Shown: positions 1 through 9,872, counted from the stretch's first letter. The stretch is DNA of 58,985 nt from Solimonas sp. (GCA_030149365.1 JASBRP010000041.1:1-58985), one strand, 5' to 3'. Notes: a model not told the origin generated them from the sequence alone. Translations and numbers: made by a program.

Positions 1-102
1 ACTCGTCACCGCCACCCCTCCGACCGCTGGGGGGGGGGGGGGGGCCGGGGGGGGCGTGGGGGGGTGGGGGTGGCGCCCCTGGGCCCCCCCACGCCGGTGA
101 GC
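1..102. other. G-rich low-complexity sequence at window edge
   Basis: Bases 29-77 are almost pure G runs, including an uninterrupted run of about 16 G, followed by a C run near 84-90. No coding frame is convincing here. The run could be real quadruplex-prone DNA or a degraded contig end; the abrupt change to normal composition after about base 95 favours a sequencing or assembly edge effect. Confidence 0.5.
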
Positions 103-126
103 GCTCCCGCCATGGATGGCGGGAGC
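103..126. repeat. Palindrome of the CCATGGATGG family (copy 1)
   Basis: Two perfect 11-base arms (103-113 and 116-126) flank a GG centre, giving the core CCATGGATGG. The same core sits inside palindromes at 47832, 49698 and 49747 with different flanking stems, so only the centre is conserved. It lies about 65 bases upstream of the mnmG start and has no T run, so it looks like a REP-type hairpin rather than a terminator. Confidence 0.7.
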
Positions 127-190
127 CGGGTTTCTTAGCGAGGCAGGAGCCGGAGCTTAGAAACCGACGGTGCCGGCCCCAAGGGTAGTT

Positions 191-2083
<1,893 letters not shown>

Positions 2084-2170
2084 TGGCGATCCCAAACCGT
2101 ATTCAGATTCGGTTCATCGCATCGGCATAGGCTGCGCGCACCGTTTCACATACCTAAAGGGAGTAACACC

Positions 2171-2671
2171 ATGAAACAGCAAATCCTCACCGCCCTGTTC
2201 GTCGCCGGCTCGCTGGCTGCCGCCCCGTCCTTCGCCGCAGAAGGCAAGCTGGGCCTCAACGCCGGCGTGCAGGTCAACGGCCAGGGCGTCAACGTCAATG
2301 CCAACGCCGATGCCGGCGCGCAGGGCGATGCCGCCACCAGCCCGACGCTGGGCGAGACCGTCAAGGAAAAGGCCGGCGCCGCCAAGGACTACACCGTCGA
2401 GAAGGCCGGCCAGGCCAAGGACTACACGGTCGACAAGGCCCATGACGCGAAGGAAGGCACCAAGAAGCTGGTGAACAAGGGCGCCGAGAAGACCAAGGCC
2501 GGCGTGGCCAAGACCAAGGACTTGACCGGCCAGGGCCTCTCCGCCACCGGCAACGCCCTGAACAAGGCCGGCACCGCCCTGCAGGGTTCGGCCGCCGCCT
2601 CGGCCGAGGCCAATGCCGGCGCCAACGGCGCCAGCGTCGGCGGCAAGGTGGAAGCCGGCGCCAAGAAGTAA
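2171..2671 (+). CDS. Secreted LEA-like protein with 11-residue repeats
   Basis: A protein of 166 residues with a clear signal peptide (MKQQILTALFVAGSLAAAPSFA, cleavage near residue 22). Residues about 60-115 fall into consecutive 11-mers such as KAGAAKDYTVE, KAGQAKDYTVD and KAHDAKEGTKK, rich in Ala, Lys and Asp and without Cys. That periodicity is typical of group 3 LEA and apolipoprotein-like amphipathic helices, which are linked to desiccation or envelope stress; the function here is inference. The flanks (22-60 and 125-166) are Ala/Gly/Asn-rich and probably disordered. A strong ribosome site (AAAGGGAG) precedes the ATG and a terminator follows, so it appears to be monocistronic. Confidence 0.85.
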   Translation: MKQQILTALFVAGSLAAAPSFAAEGKLGLNAGVQVNGQGVNVNANADAGAQGDAATSPTLGETVKEKAGAAKDYTVEKAGQAKDYTVDKAHDAKEGTKKLVNKGAEKTKAGVAKTKDLTGQGLSATGNALNKAGTALQGSAAASAEANAGANGASVGGKVEAGAKK

Positions 2672-2693
2672 GCGCCGCTTCGAGCTGCACCCC

Positions 2694-2727
2694 AAAAGCC
2701 CCCGCGAGCAATCGCGGGGGCTTTTTC
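2694..2727 (+). terminator. Intrinsic terminator after the LEA-like gene
   Basis: Perfect 14-base stem (2694-2707 with 2712-2725) containing GCCCCCGCGA, a GCAA tetraloop and a T run. Confidence 0.93.
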
Positions 2728-2812
2728 GTGGCCGGCGCGTGACGCGCGTCGCGCGGGCGCCGCCCCGGCGCTTGCCCGGCGCCGGCCGTGCCACCGATCA
2801 TCGGTGGCCGCC

Positions 2813-3643
2813 ATGACCCACCCTCCCTGCCCCGATTCCACCCGGCGCCTGCTGCTGCTCGGCCTGCTGGCCGGCGCCTGGCCGGCAGCGCGCGCTGCGG
2901 CGCTGCCGCCGGTCGGGGCGCAGGCCTGGCTGCTGCTGCGCGACGGCCAGGTGCTGGGCGCGCACAAGGCCGACGAACCGCGGCCGATGGCGAGCCTGAC
3001 CAAGATGATGACGGCGCTGCTGGTGCTGGAAAGCGGCCGTGGCCTGGACGAGGTGGTGGCGGTGCCTGCCGCGGCCGCCCGCGACACCGGCACGCGCCTG
3101 GGCCTGCGGTCCGGCGAGCGCATGAGCCTGGGCGACCTGCTGGCCGCCGCGGTGATCGCCTCCGCCAACGACGCCTGCCAGGCACTGGCCCTGGTCGTCG
3201 GCGGCAGCGAGGCCGCCTTCGTGCGGCGCATGAACGAGCGCGCCGCGGCGCTGGGCCTGAAGCAGACGCAGTTCAGCAATCCTTGCGGGCACGATGCCGC
3301 AACGCACTTCAGCACCGCCCGCGAGCTGGCCGCGCTGGCGCTGATGGTGATGCGCGATCCGCGCTACCGCACACTGGCCGCCACCTCGCAGACCACGATC
3401 CGCAGCCGCGACACGCCGCCGCGCACGTTCCCCCTGTCCAACCGCAACGAGCTGGTGGGGCGCCATCCCGGCGTGGTCGGCGTGAAGAGCGGCACCACGC
3501 CCAATGCCGGCCGCTGCCTGGCCGCGTTCGCGATGCGCGGCGAGTACAGCGCCCTGCTGGTGATGCTGGATGCCCGCGAGCGCTGGTGGACCGCCGGCGC
3601 CCTGCTCGACCGCGCCCTGGACGGCGATGCGCCCGCTCGCTGA
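2813..3643 (+). CDS. D-alanyl-D-alanine carboxypeptidase/endopeptidase, peptidase S11 family
   Basis: Penicillin-binding-protein fold acting on periplasmic peptidoglycan. After an N-terminal hydrophobic signal (about residues 11-30) come the three active-site motifs in order: SLTK at residues 61-64 (nucleophile and base), SAN near residue 118, and KSGTT near residue 225. At 276 residues it is short and lacks the C-terminal beta domain and amphipathic anchor of PBP5/6, resembling PBP7/PbpG-type S11 enzymes. ATG 2813 is preferred over in-frame GTG 2804. A small palindrome (CCACCGAT/ATCGGTGG, 2791-2807) overlaps the leader just before the start. The stop codon lies inside the next gene, suggesting translational coupling. 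Confidence 0.9.
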   Translation: MTHPPCPDSTRRLLLLGLLAGAWPAARAAALPPVGAQAWLLLRDGQVLGAHKADEPRPMASLTKMMTALLVLESGRGLDEVVAVPAAAARDTGTRLGLRSGERMSLGDLLAAAVIASANDACQALALVVGGSEAAFVRRMNERAAALGLKQTQFSNPCGHDAATHFSTARELAALALMVMRDPRYRTLAATSQTTIRSRDTPPRTFPLSNRNELVGRHPGVVGVKSGTTPNAGRCLAAFAMRGEYSALLVMLDARERWWTAGALLDRALDGDAPAR

Positions 3644-4991
3644 ACACCATGCCCCCTGGCTGCTCGCCGCCCTGGTGGTGCTGGCCTATGCCGGCAGCTG
3701 GAACGGCGCCTTCCAGTACGACGACTTCCAGGTCATCGTCGACAACCCGGTGGTGCATTCCTGGGCGGCGCTGAGCGCGGACTTCGGCCATGGCCTGCGT
3801 CCGGTGCTGAAGCTGAGCTACTGGTTCAGCTGGGTCACCGGCGGCGGCTCGCCGCTGGCCTTCCATGCCTTCAATCTCGCCGTACACCTGGGCAACGTGC
3901 TGCTGGTCTGGGCGCTGGCGCGGCGCCTCTATGGCATCGCCGCCATGGAGCCGGCCCGCGCCGCGCCGGCCGCGCTGCTGGCGGCGGCGGTGTTCGCCCT
4001 GCACCCGCTGCAGACCGAGGCGGTCACCTACATCTGCGGGCGCTCCACCTCGCTGATGTCGCTGTTCTGCCTGGCGGCGCTGCTGTGCTGGGACCGCTAC
4101 CTGCTGGGCCGGCGCCGGCGCGATGCGGTGCTGGCCTGGCTGGCCTTCGCCTGCGCCGCCGGCACCAAGGAACCGGCGCTGGTGCTGCCGGTGGCCTTGC
4201 TGCTGTGGGAATCGCTGCGCCGCCCCGGCGGTGGCTGGCGTGCGCGATTGCTGCGGCATGCACCGTTCTGGCTGCTGCCGGCCGCGGCGCTGCTGGTGGC
4301 GGTGCCGCACACCGGCTATGCCGACTTCGCCGTCGCCAGCCTCAGCGAACGCCCGCTGTGGCACAACGCCATGAGCCAGGTCCATGCGCTGGTCTGGCTG
4401 CTGCGCGGCCTGCTGTTGCTGCGCGCGCCGAACTTCGACCCCGACCTGCCGGTGATCACCCAGGCCGATGCGGCGCTCTGCGCCGAGGCTGTGCTGCTGC
4501 TGGCGCTGCTGGGTACCGGGTTGGCGGCGGCGCGGCGCCGGCCCTGGCTGGGCTTCTGCCTGGCCTGGGTGGTGCTGCAGTTCCTGCCGACCAACTCGAT
4601 GATGCCACGGCTGGACATCGCCAACGACCGCCAGTGGTACCTGCCGCTGGCCGGCGTGGCCTGGGCCGGCGGCGCGCTGCTGGCAGGGCCCTGGCAGCGG
4701 CCGTCGCGCCTGACGCGCCCGGCGATCATGGCGCTGCTCCTGGCGCTGGGGCTGGTCACCGCCTGCAGGAACGCCGACTACCGCAGCGAGATCGCGCTGT
4801 GGCAGGCCACGCTGCAGCAATCGCCGCACAAGGCCCGCGCCTGGAACAACTACGGCGTGGCCCTGCGCATGGCCGGACGCGTCCCGGAAGCCCGCGCCGC
4901 CTATGCCCGGGCGCTGGAACTGGACCCGGGTTTCGCCCCGGCGCGCTCCAATCTCGGGCTACCGCTGCAACTGCCAAGCAGTTCGCCTTAG
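3627..4991 (+). CDS. TMTC-like membrane protein with C-terminal TPR (DUF1736-type)
   Basis: A multi-spanning inner-membrane protein of 454 residues. The N-terminal FQYDDFQVIVDNPVV segment is the acidic first-loop signature of TMTC/O-mannosyltransferase-like GT-C proteins. Next come roughly ten hydrophobic helices, HPLQTEAVTYICGRS after the third helix, and a C-terminal tetratricopeptide unit (ARAWNNYGVALRMAGRVPEARAAYARALELDPGFAPARSNLG). Such proteins are thought to transfer sugars from polyprenyl-phosphate donors; the acceptor here is unknown. The ATG at 3627 lies 17 bases inside the preceding carboxypeptidase gene. Only about one and a half TPR units remain before an abrupt LPLQLPSSSP end, so the tail may be truncated. 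Confidence 0.8.
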   Translation: MRPLAEHHAPWLLAALVVLAYAGSWNGAFQYDDFQVIVDNPVVHSWAALSADFGHGLRPVLKLSYWFSWVTGGGSPLAFHAFNLAVHLGNVLLVWALARRLYGIAAMEPARAAPAALLAAAVFALHPLQTEAVTYICGRSTSLMSLFCLAALLCWDRYLLGRRRRDAVLAWLAFACAAGTKEPALVLPVALLLWESLRRPGGGWRARLLRHAPFWLLPAAALLVAVPHTGYADFAVASLSERPLWHNAMSQVHALVWLLRGLLLLRAPNFDPDLPVITQADAALCAEAVLLLALLGTGLAAARRRPWLGFCLAWVVLQFLPTNSMMPRLDIANDRQWYLPLAGVAWAGGALLAGPWQRPSRLTRPAIMALLLALGLVTACRNADYRSEIALWQATLQQSPHKARAWNNYGVALRMAGRVPEARAAYARALELDPGFAPARSNLGLPLQLPSSSP

Positions 4992-5113
4992 ACGGCCAGA
5001 ATTCCCATTCAGTGAGAAGCACGTCATCTTTTTCGCCAAGGGTTCCGATTAAGTTGGCGCCCCTGCGGAGCCGTTGGCCCGCCATACCTTTCCTTCAGAG
5101 GGAGTGCTTCACG

Positions 5114-5947
5114 ATGAACAAGGGGATCTACCGTCGCAGCCTGCTGGCCCTGGCGATGCTCGCTGTCGTGCCGGCCCATGCCGCCGATCCGTTCGCGGTG
5201 CCGCCGTTCCCGAGCGACCACACGGCGCTGAAGTGCGATGTCTACGAGCAGGGCCGCGAAAGCGTGCAGCAGCAGCTCGACGCGCGCCGCGAGGCCAACC
5301 AGAACAAGGCCGACGCGCTGACGCCGAAGATGCAGGCGGAGATGCAGGCCTCCATCCAGAGCGGCAACTACGCCGCCATCCAGCAGTACAGCGAGATGGG
5401 CCAGGGTCAGCTGAACCTGGGCGAGTCCGATGCCGACTGCATCGCGCTGGGCAGCTCCAACTCCAGCAGCGGTACCAGCCAGGCCATCGCGCCGCCGTAC
5501 CAGGCCGCCACCGCCAGCTTCAAGGCCAAGATCAGCGGCGCCACGCCAGGTGACACCAGCGCCTTCCAGCAGGCTTCGCCGGCCTACCTGGGCGAGCTCA
5601 ACCAGGCCGTGGGCAAGACCAAGGCCACAGCCCAGCGCTGCAGCGCCGGCTACAACAAGCGCTACACCACGCATGTGTCCAAGCTGAAGGGCTCGATGCG
5701 CGAGCTGATCGCCGTGCAGGCCGACCCGGAAGTCTCCAAGCTGCAGTACGCCGAGCAGCTCTGGCAGGACGCCTACACTATCTGCGGCCGCGTGCAGCCG
5801 GAGCTGAGCATGGCCGCCACCGGTGGCTCGCGCTCCTACAGCGGCCGGCCGCGCGTCCCCGGCGTGGCGGGCGTGGTGGACTCGGCCAAGGACAGCGCCG
5901 TGGGCAAGGCCGTGGACAAGGCTTTCGGCTCGCTGTTTGGCCGATAA
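5114..5947 (+). CDS. Secreted hypothetical protein with four cysteines
   Basis: A protein of 277 residues with a signal peptide (MNKGIYRRSLLALAMLAVVPAHA, cleavage before ADPF). The mature part is rich in Gln, Ala and Ser and predicted helical, and has four Cys (contexts LKCDV, DADCIA, AQRCSA, TICGRV) that could form two disulfides in the periplasm. A Gly/Ser/Arg-rich linker near residue 240 leads to a short tail VVDSAKDSAVGKAVDKAFGSLFGR, reminiscent of the helical repeats in the secreted protein at 2171. No family is recognised. Ribosome site GAGGGAG lies before the ATG, and a strong terminator follows. Confidence 0.8.
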   Translation: MNKGIYRRSLLALAMLAVVPAHAADPFAVPPFPSDHTALKCDVYEQGRESVQQQLDARREANQNKADALTPKMQAEMQASIQSGNYAAIQQYSEMGQGQLNLGESDADCIALGSSNSSSGTSQAIAPPYQAATASFKAKISGATPGDTSAFQQASPAYLGELNQAVGKTKATAQRCSAGYNKRYTTHVSKLKGSMRELIAVQADPEVSKLQYAEQLWQDAYTICGRVQPELSMAATGGSRSYSGRPRVPGVAGVVDSAKDSAVGKAVDKAFGSLFGR

Positions 5948-5963
5948 GCCGATTGCGGTAAAC

Positions 5964-5994
5964 AAAAGCCCCGCCTGTTGGCGGGGCTTTTCGT
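5964..5994 (+). terminator. Intrinsic terminator
   Basis: Perfect 12-base stem (5964-5975 with 5980-5991, AAAAGCCCCGCC), TGTT loop, T-rich tail. Confidence 0.93.
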
Positions 5995-6015
5995 TTTGGC
6001 TGTGAAACCTCACAG

Positions 6016-6048
6016 CCGTTCGTCCTGAGCCTGTCGAAGGATGGACGG
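6016..6048. repeat. Dispersed repeat, TTCGTCCTGAGCCTGTCG family (copy 1)
   Basis: Contains TTCGTCCTGAGCCTGTCGAA, a core repeated in the opposite orientation at 34177-34207. This intergenic element is common in many proteobacterial genomes (recollection, not a search). Both copies lie between genes, and this one lies just after a terminator. Confidence 0.65.
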
Positions 6049-6107
6049 CCCGCACTGGCAGCCCCCCGAGACCGGCACCCTGGCGCGAAACCAGGCTACG
6101 AACGCCC

Positions 6108-6866
6108 TCAGCCTTTCGGCAACCAGTCCTGCAGCATCCCGCCCTGCTCCTTCAGCCATTCCCGCTGCGCGTCATGCCCCGGCATCTGCCGCTCCACCAG
6201 GGCCCAGAAGCGCGGCGAATGGTTGCGATGCACCAGGTGGCAAAGCTCGTGGACGGCGACGTAGCGGAACACCTCGGGCGGCGCCAGCAGCAGGCGCCAG
6301 GACAGGCAGATCAGCCCACCGGGATTGCAGCTGCCCCACTGGGTGCGCGTGTCGTTCACGCGCAGGCCGCTGGCCTGCACCTCGAGGCGGGCGCCCTCCT
6401 GGTCCAGCAGTTGCCGGGCCTCCTGGCGCGCGCGCTGCAGCAGTGCACGGCGCAGGATCAGCTCCAGGTGGCGCAGCTGCAGGCCCAGTTGCGGCGCGGC
6501 GAACAGCGAAACGTCCTCCGGCCCGAATCGGACCTGTGGGCGCAGGCCTGACGCCGGCACCAGGCGCAGCGGCAAGCGCCGGCCCTGGAACAGCAGCTCG
6601 CCCTGGCCGTCCCAGCGCAGTGCGGTAACCCCGCGGCTGGCTTGCTGGTCGCGCAACTCCGCCAGCTTTTCCCGCACCCATCCCTGGCGGTCCTGCAAGA
6701 ACGCCAGGGCCTGGGTCCGGGAGACCCAGCGCGGGTAGACCAGGCGCACCTCGGTGGATGAGCGGATTTCCACCTTGATGTGACGCGAACGCGGGCTGCG
6801 GCGCTCCACGAGGCGGTAATCCTCCTGGAACAGCTCGAACTGCGGGGTCGCGGGAGCGTCGGACAT
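6108..6866 (-). CDS. YgjP-like (DUF45/M48-related) metallopeptidase-fold protein
   Basis: The zinc motif HELCHLVHRNHSPRFW (around residues 205-220) has the HExxH form, with the third ligand His in the HSPRFW part, and is characteristic of the YgjP/SprT-like DUF45 family. The upstream TQWGSC segment is also conserved in this family. Length is 252 residues from ATG 6866. A longer reading from TTG 6887 exists, but it would translate through an AT-rich inverted repeat (6866-6888), so I prefer the ATG. The physiological substrate is not established. No operon partner: parB lies on the same strand about 250 bases upstream. Confidence 0.85.
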   Translation of the reverse strand: MSDAPATPQFELFQEDYRLVERRSPRSRHIKVEIRSSTEVRLVYPRWVSRTQALAFLQDRQGWVREKLAELRDQQASRGVTALRWDGQGELLFQGRRLPLRLVPASGLRPQVRFGPEDVSLFAAPQLGLQLRHLELILRRALLQRARQEARQLLDQEGARLEVQASGLRVNDTRTQWGSCNPGGLICLSWRLLLAPPEVFRYVAVHELCHLVHRNHSPRFWALVERQMPGHDAQREWLKEQGGMLQDWLPKG

Positions 6867-6888
6867 TTGTTTAAATTGATTAAACAAA
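6866..6888. repeat. AT-rich 9-base inverted repeat upstream of the YgjP-like gene
   Basis: TTTGTTTAA and TTAAACAAA (6866-6874 and 6880-6888) separated by ATTGA. It abuts the start codon of the minus-strand gene, so it could be an operator or part of an AT-rich unwinding region. It contains the 10-mer ATTAAACAAA that recurs in two other AT-rich intergenic islands. Confidence 0.6.
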
Positions 6889-7050
6889 ATTAAAAGTGCA
6901 CTGATTAAATCTCAGAATAGAATGAAGCCCCGTTCGTGAAGGGGAACCCCGCATGACAGGGCGCGGGATGGTTTCATCAAACGGCAAAAAATGCGTCACC
7001 ACCGTAGCGAGGCCCCGTCCTTGCAGCGTTTGCTGCATTGCACAGGGCTT

Positions 7051-7085
7051 TTATCCACAGGCTTATCCCCCTCGCCTGTCGATAA
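7051..7085. other. Cluster of DnaA-box-like 9-mers
   Basis: TTATCCACA at 7051-7059 is a perfect consensus DnaA box. TTATCCCCC (7063-7071) and TGTCGATAA (7077-7085; TTATCGACA on the other strand, one mismatch) follow within 35 bases. The cluster sits in a 250-base non-coding gap that also holds an AT-rich stretch (6866-6924), directly downstream of parB. It may be a DnaA-titration or origin-like site; three boxes are fewer than in a typical oriC. Confidence 0.5.
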
Positions 7086-7119
7086 AACACACTAAGCCCA
7101 AAGTCGAAGGTTTCTCGCC

Positions 7120-7920
7120 CTAGCCGGCCTGGTAGCCCATCTTGGCCAGCAAGCCGTCGAGCTCGTCCAGCGAATGGAAGGCCAGCCGGACCTCGCCCTT
7201 GCCGCTGCCGTCGGCCTGCACGACCACGGTGCAGGCCAGGTGATCCGAGAGCTCCCGCTCCAGGCGCTGCCAGTCGCTGGGCTTGGCCGGGCGGAACACG
7301 ATCTTGCTGTCCTTTTCCTGGGCGATGCGCTTTTCCAGGCCGCGCACGGTCAGCTTCAGGCGGATGACGTCGTCGGCCCAGCGCATCTGCTCGTTGAGCG
7401 GCTGGCCGGCCAGCACCTTGGCGTGACCCAGCAGGATATGGCCGGCATTCACCAGCTCCTGCACTGGCGGGGCCAGGTTGAGCAGGCGCAAGTAGTTACT
7501 GACGTATTCACGGGACTTGCCGATGCGCCGGCCGATCTCCTCGTGCGTCATGCCGTGGATCTCGCCCAGGCGCTTGAGGCCGGCGGCGGCTTCCATCGGG
7601 CTCAGGGACTCGCGCTGCAGGTTCTCGATCAGGCCGACGACGAAGGCCTCGTCGTCGGACAGGTCGTCCCGGATCACGGCCGGGATCTCGTGCAGCTGGG
7701 CCAGCTGGGCCGCGCGCCAGCGACGCTCGCCGGCCAGCAGCTCGTAGCCCCAGACCCGGGTACGCAGCACAATGGGCTGGACCACGCCGGACTCGCGGAT
7801 CGACTCGGACAACTCCTTCAGGGCGTCGGGGTCGAAGTGGCGCCGGGCCTGCTGGCTGCCCGGGCGGATCAGGTCGATCGGTATTTCCTGGATGACGCCG
7901 GCAGACCGCTTCTTGCTCAT
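7120..7920 (-). CDS. parB: ParB/Spo0J-family CTPase partition protein, no adjacent ParA
   Basis: A protein of 266 residues. The N-terminal CTP-binding domain has ELLAGERRWRAAQ (GERRxRA box) and ENLQRESLSPMEAA. A central helix-turn-helix follows (MTHEEIGRRIGKSREYVSNYLRLLNL), then a C-terminal dimerisation region. ParB loads at parS and spreads as a clamp to organise or segregate the origin region. The usual parA partner is not adjacent: the neighbours are a YgjP-like gene and divergent folE. I did not spot a parS 16-mer (TGTTTCACGTGAAACA). ATG 7920 is the first start in the conserved frame; longer readings overlap the folE leader. It may be a second, accessory ParB. Confidence 0.88.
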   Translation of the reverse strand: MSKKRSAGVIQEIPIDLIRPGSQQARRHFDPDALKELSESIRESGVVQPIVLRTRVWGYELLAGERRWRAAQLAQLHEIPAVIRDDLSDDEAFVVGLIENLQRESLSPMEAAAGLKRLGEIHGMTHEEIGRRIGKSREYVSNYLRLLNLAPPVQELVNAGHILLGHAKVLAGQPLNEQMRWADDVIRLKLTVRGLEKRIAQEKDSKIVFRPAKPSDWQRLERELSDHLACTVVVQADGSGKGEVRLAFHSLDELDGLLAKMGYQAG

Positions 7921-8048
7921 GCGTTTATTGTACGGCGTAGGGTCCGCCGGCAGGCAGCCGATTGCGGTACAGCCATCCGAAAAAGAGCCGGCAGACCCGG
8001 TGCCCCGGGGCATGGGATAATCCCCCGAATATGAAGGAGAACAACGGC

Positions 8049-8597
8049 ATGGAAGAACAATTCCGGGCGATCATCGAGGCCATCGGCGAAAACCCCGAGC
8101 GCGAAGGCCTGGTGCGCACCCCCCACCGCGCGGCCAAGGCCATGGAGTTCCTGACCCAGGGCTACGAGCAGGACATCGGCGAGATCGTCAACGGCGCCGT
8201 ATTCGAGTCGCACAACGACGAGATGGTGATCGTCAAGGACATCGAGCTCTACTCGATGTGCGAGCACCACATGCTGCCCTTCGTGGGCCGCGCCCACGTT
8301 GCCTACCTGCCGAACGGCAAGGTCATCGGCCTGTCCAAGATCCCGCGCATCGTCGATATGTTCGCCCGGCGCCTGCAGATCCAGGAGAACCTGACCCAGC
8401 AGATCGGCCAGTGCCTGCAGGACACCATCGACGCCAAGGGCGTGGGCGTGGTCATTGAAGCGAAACATCTCTGCGCCATGATGCGGGGCGTACAGAAGCA
8501 GAATTCCAGCATGGTGACGTCCTTCATGCTGGGCCGGTTCCGCGAGGATCACCGCACGCGCCAGGAATTCCTGGACCTGATCCGGCGCCAGGGCTAA
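8049..8597 (+). CDS. folE: GTP cyclohydrolase I
   Basis: First enzyme of tetrahydrofolate/pterin synthesis, converting GTP to 7,8-dihydroneopterin triphosphate. Zinc ligands are in MCEHHMLPF (Cys and His) and the Cys of [14 protein letters not shown]; the substrate-binding TSFMLG segment follows. Length is 182 residues, shorter than E. coli FolE because of a short N-terminus, which is common in the family. AAGGAG lies nine bases before ATG 8049, which decides the start. It is transcribed divergently from parB across about 130 bases. The later-step enzyme folB is 41 kb away in this window. Confidence 0.96.
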   Translation: MEEQFRAIIEAIGENPEREGLVRTPHRAAKAMEFLTQGYEQDIGEIVNGAVFESHNDEMVIVKDIELYSMCEHHMLPFVGRAHVAYLPNGKVIGLSKIPRIVDMFARRLQIQENLTQQIGQCLQDTIDAKGVGVVIEAKHLCAMMRGVQKQNSSMVTSFMLGRFREDHRTRQEFLDLIRRQG

Positions 8598-8733
8598 GGC
8601 CCGCGTCACTTAAAGGACAGTTGTATAGGCTGATCCGAACCGGGCTAAACTCCGTACGTAAGGGCATGGCCGTTGCTGCGACAACGGCGCCACCCGCACG
8701 ACAAGTCATTGTATTGCTAACGGTTAATACGCC

Positions 8734-9726
8734 ATGCTGAACGGAATCAACCCTGACCTGACCGCCCAGCGCGAGGTGCTGCAGTCGCTCGAGCCGACAG
8801 TGCGCGAGCTGATGCAGAAGCACCGCGACAGCCGCAAGCTGTGGATGCCCAGCGACCTGATGCCGGCCGACGAGCTGGCCGACGCCAACTACGAGGACGA
8901 GCTCAAGGCGCTGCGCGAGCGAGCCCGCGGCCTGCCGGACGGCGTGCGCGTGGCCATCGCCCTGAACCTGCTGACCGAGGAAGGCCTGCCGCACTTCCAC
9001 CGCCTGGTGGCGGTGTACATGGGCCATCACGGCGCCTGGGCCGAGTGGAACAACCTCTGGACCGCCGAGGAAGACCGCCACGGCTGCGTGCTGCGCGACT
9101 ACGTGCGCGATGCCCGCGTGTTCAACATGAAGGCACTGGAAGAGATGCAGTTCCAGTACATCGAGTCCGGTTTCGACCCCGACTGGAAGGACGACCCCTA
9201 CCGCCTGCTGGCCTACACCAGCCTGCAGGAAAAGGCGACGCAGACCTCGCACGCCAATGCCGGCCGCCTGGCAGGCAACTACGAGCCCAAGCTGCAGAAG
9301 ATCCTGGCGCACATCTGCGCCGACGAGGCACGCCACTACGTGTTCTACCGCGACTCGTTCTCCGCCGTGATGAAGCTGGACACCAACCGCGCCCTGCACG
9401 CCCTGGCCGCCGTGGCACCGGCGCTGGCCATGCCCGGCCACAACATCGCCGGCTTCGCCCAGATGTCCGAGGTGGAGCGCCGCGCCGGCATCTACGGCCC
9501 GCGCGAATACCTCAAGCTGGTGGAGGAACTGGTGCGCCACTGGGCCATCGACAAGATGACCGGCCTGTCTGCCGTGGGCCGCGCCGCCCAGGACAAGGTC
9601 ATGGACCTGCCCAAGCGCCTGTCGCGCATGGCCGACTACGTGGAGTCCAAGGCGCACTCGCGCAGCTTCTCGTTCGAGTTCATCTATCAGCGCGCGTTCG
9701 AGATGGCGGGCGGAACGGCGCGCTGA
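8734..9726 (+). CDS. Soluble acyl-ACP desaturase (plant-type, diiron)
   Basis: A protein of 330 residues of the ferritin-like FA_desaturase_2 family. Two diiron EExxH-type motifs are visible: WTAEEDRHG (around residue 113) and ADEARHY (around residue 200). The family introduces a cis double bond into acyl chains on acyl carrier protein in the cytoplasm using ferredoxin and O2; no ferredoxin gene is near. The upstream 136-base gap holds TTGTATAG about 110 bases before the start. A strong terminator follows, so the gene is monocistronic. A second, membrane-type desaturase is encoded at 22642, so the organism has at least two aerobic routes to unsaturated fatty acids. Confidence 0.92.
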   Translation: MLNGINPDLTAQREVLQSLEPTVRELMQKHRDSRKLWMPSDLMPADELADANYEDELKALRERARGLPDGVRVAIALNLLTEEGLPHFHRLVAVYMGHHGAWAEWNNLWTAEEDRHGCVLRDYVRDARVFNMKALEEMQFQYIESGFDPDWKDDPYRLLAYTSLQEKATQTSHANAGRLAGNYEPKLQKILAHICADEARHYVFYRDSFSAVMKLDTNRALHALAAVAPALAMPGHNIAGFAQMSEVERRAGIYGPREYLKLVEELVRHWAIDKMTGLSAVGRAAQDKVMDLPKRLSRMADYVESKAHSRSFSFEFIYQRAFEMAGGTAR

Positions 9727-9746
9727 GCTGGCTTTGTGTTGATCAG

Positions 9747-9778
9747 CCGCCGCAGGTGAGAGCCTGCGGCGGTTTTTT
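9747..9778 (+). terminator. Intrinsic terminator of the acyl-ACP desaturase gene
   Basis: Stem CCGCCGCAGG / CCTGCGGCGG (9747-9756, 9763-9772) followed by six T. Confidence 0.93.
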
Positions 9779-9818
9779 GTTGGGCGCTCCCCGGGTGATC
9801 ACGTAGGAGCGTTTGATT

Positions 9819-9855
9819 AGTAGGGGGGAGAAGCCGGAGCGCATCCCGCCCTACT
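9819..9855. repeat. Partial GCGCATCCCGCCCTAC-family repeat
   Basis: GCGCATCCCGCCCTACT here matches the arm of the long hairpin at 24664-24742. Short AGTAGGG/CCCTACT ends (9819-9825, 9849-9855) can pair. It sits between a terminator and the end of the DUF2971 pseudogene. Confidence 0.5.
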
Positions 9856-9872
9856 GAACTTTACCTTCGGAT

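Noticed and set aside
4085..5113. Upstream extension of the secreted hypothetical frame at 5114
   Set aside because: It overlaps the TMTC-like gene in another frame and is Ala/Gly/Arg nonsense; the signal peptide and ribosome site at 5114 give the true start.
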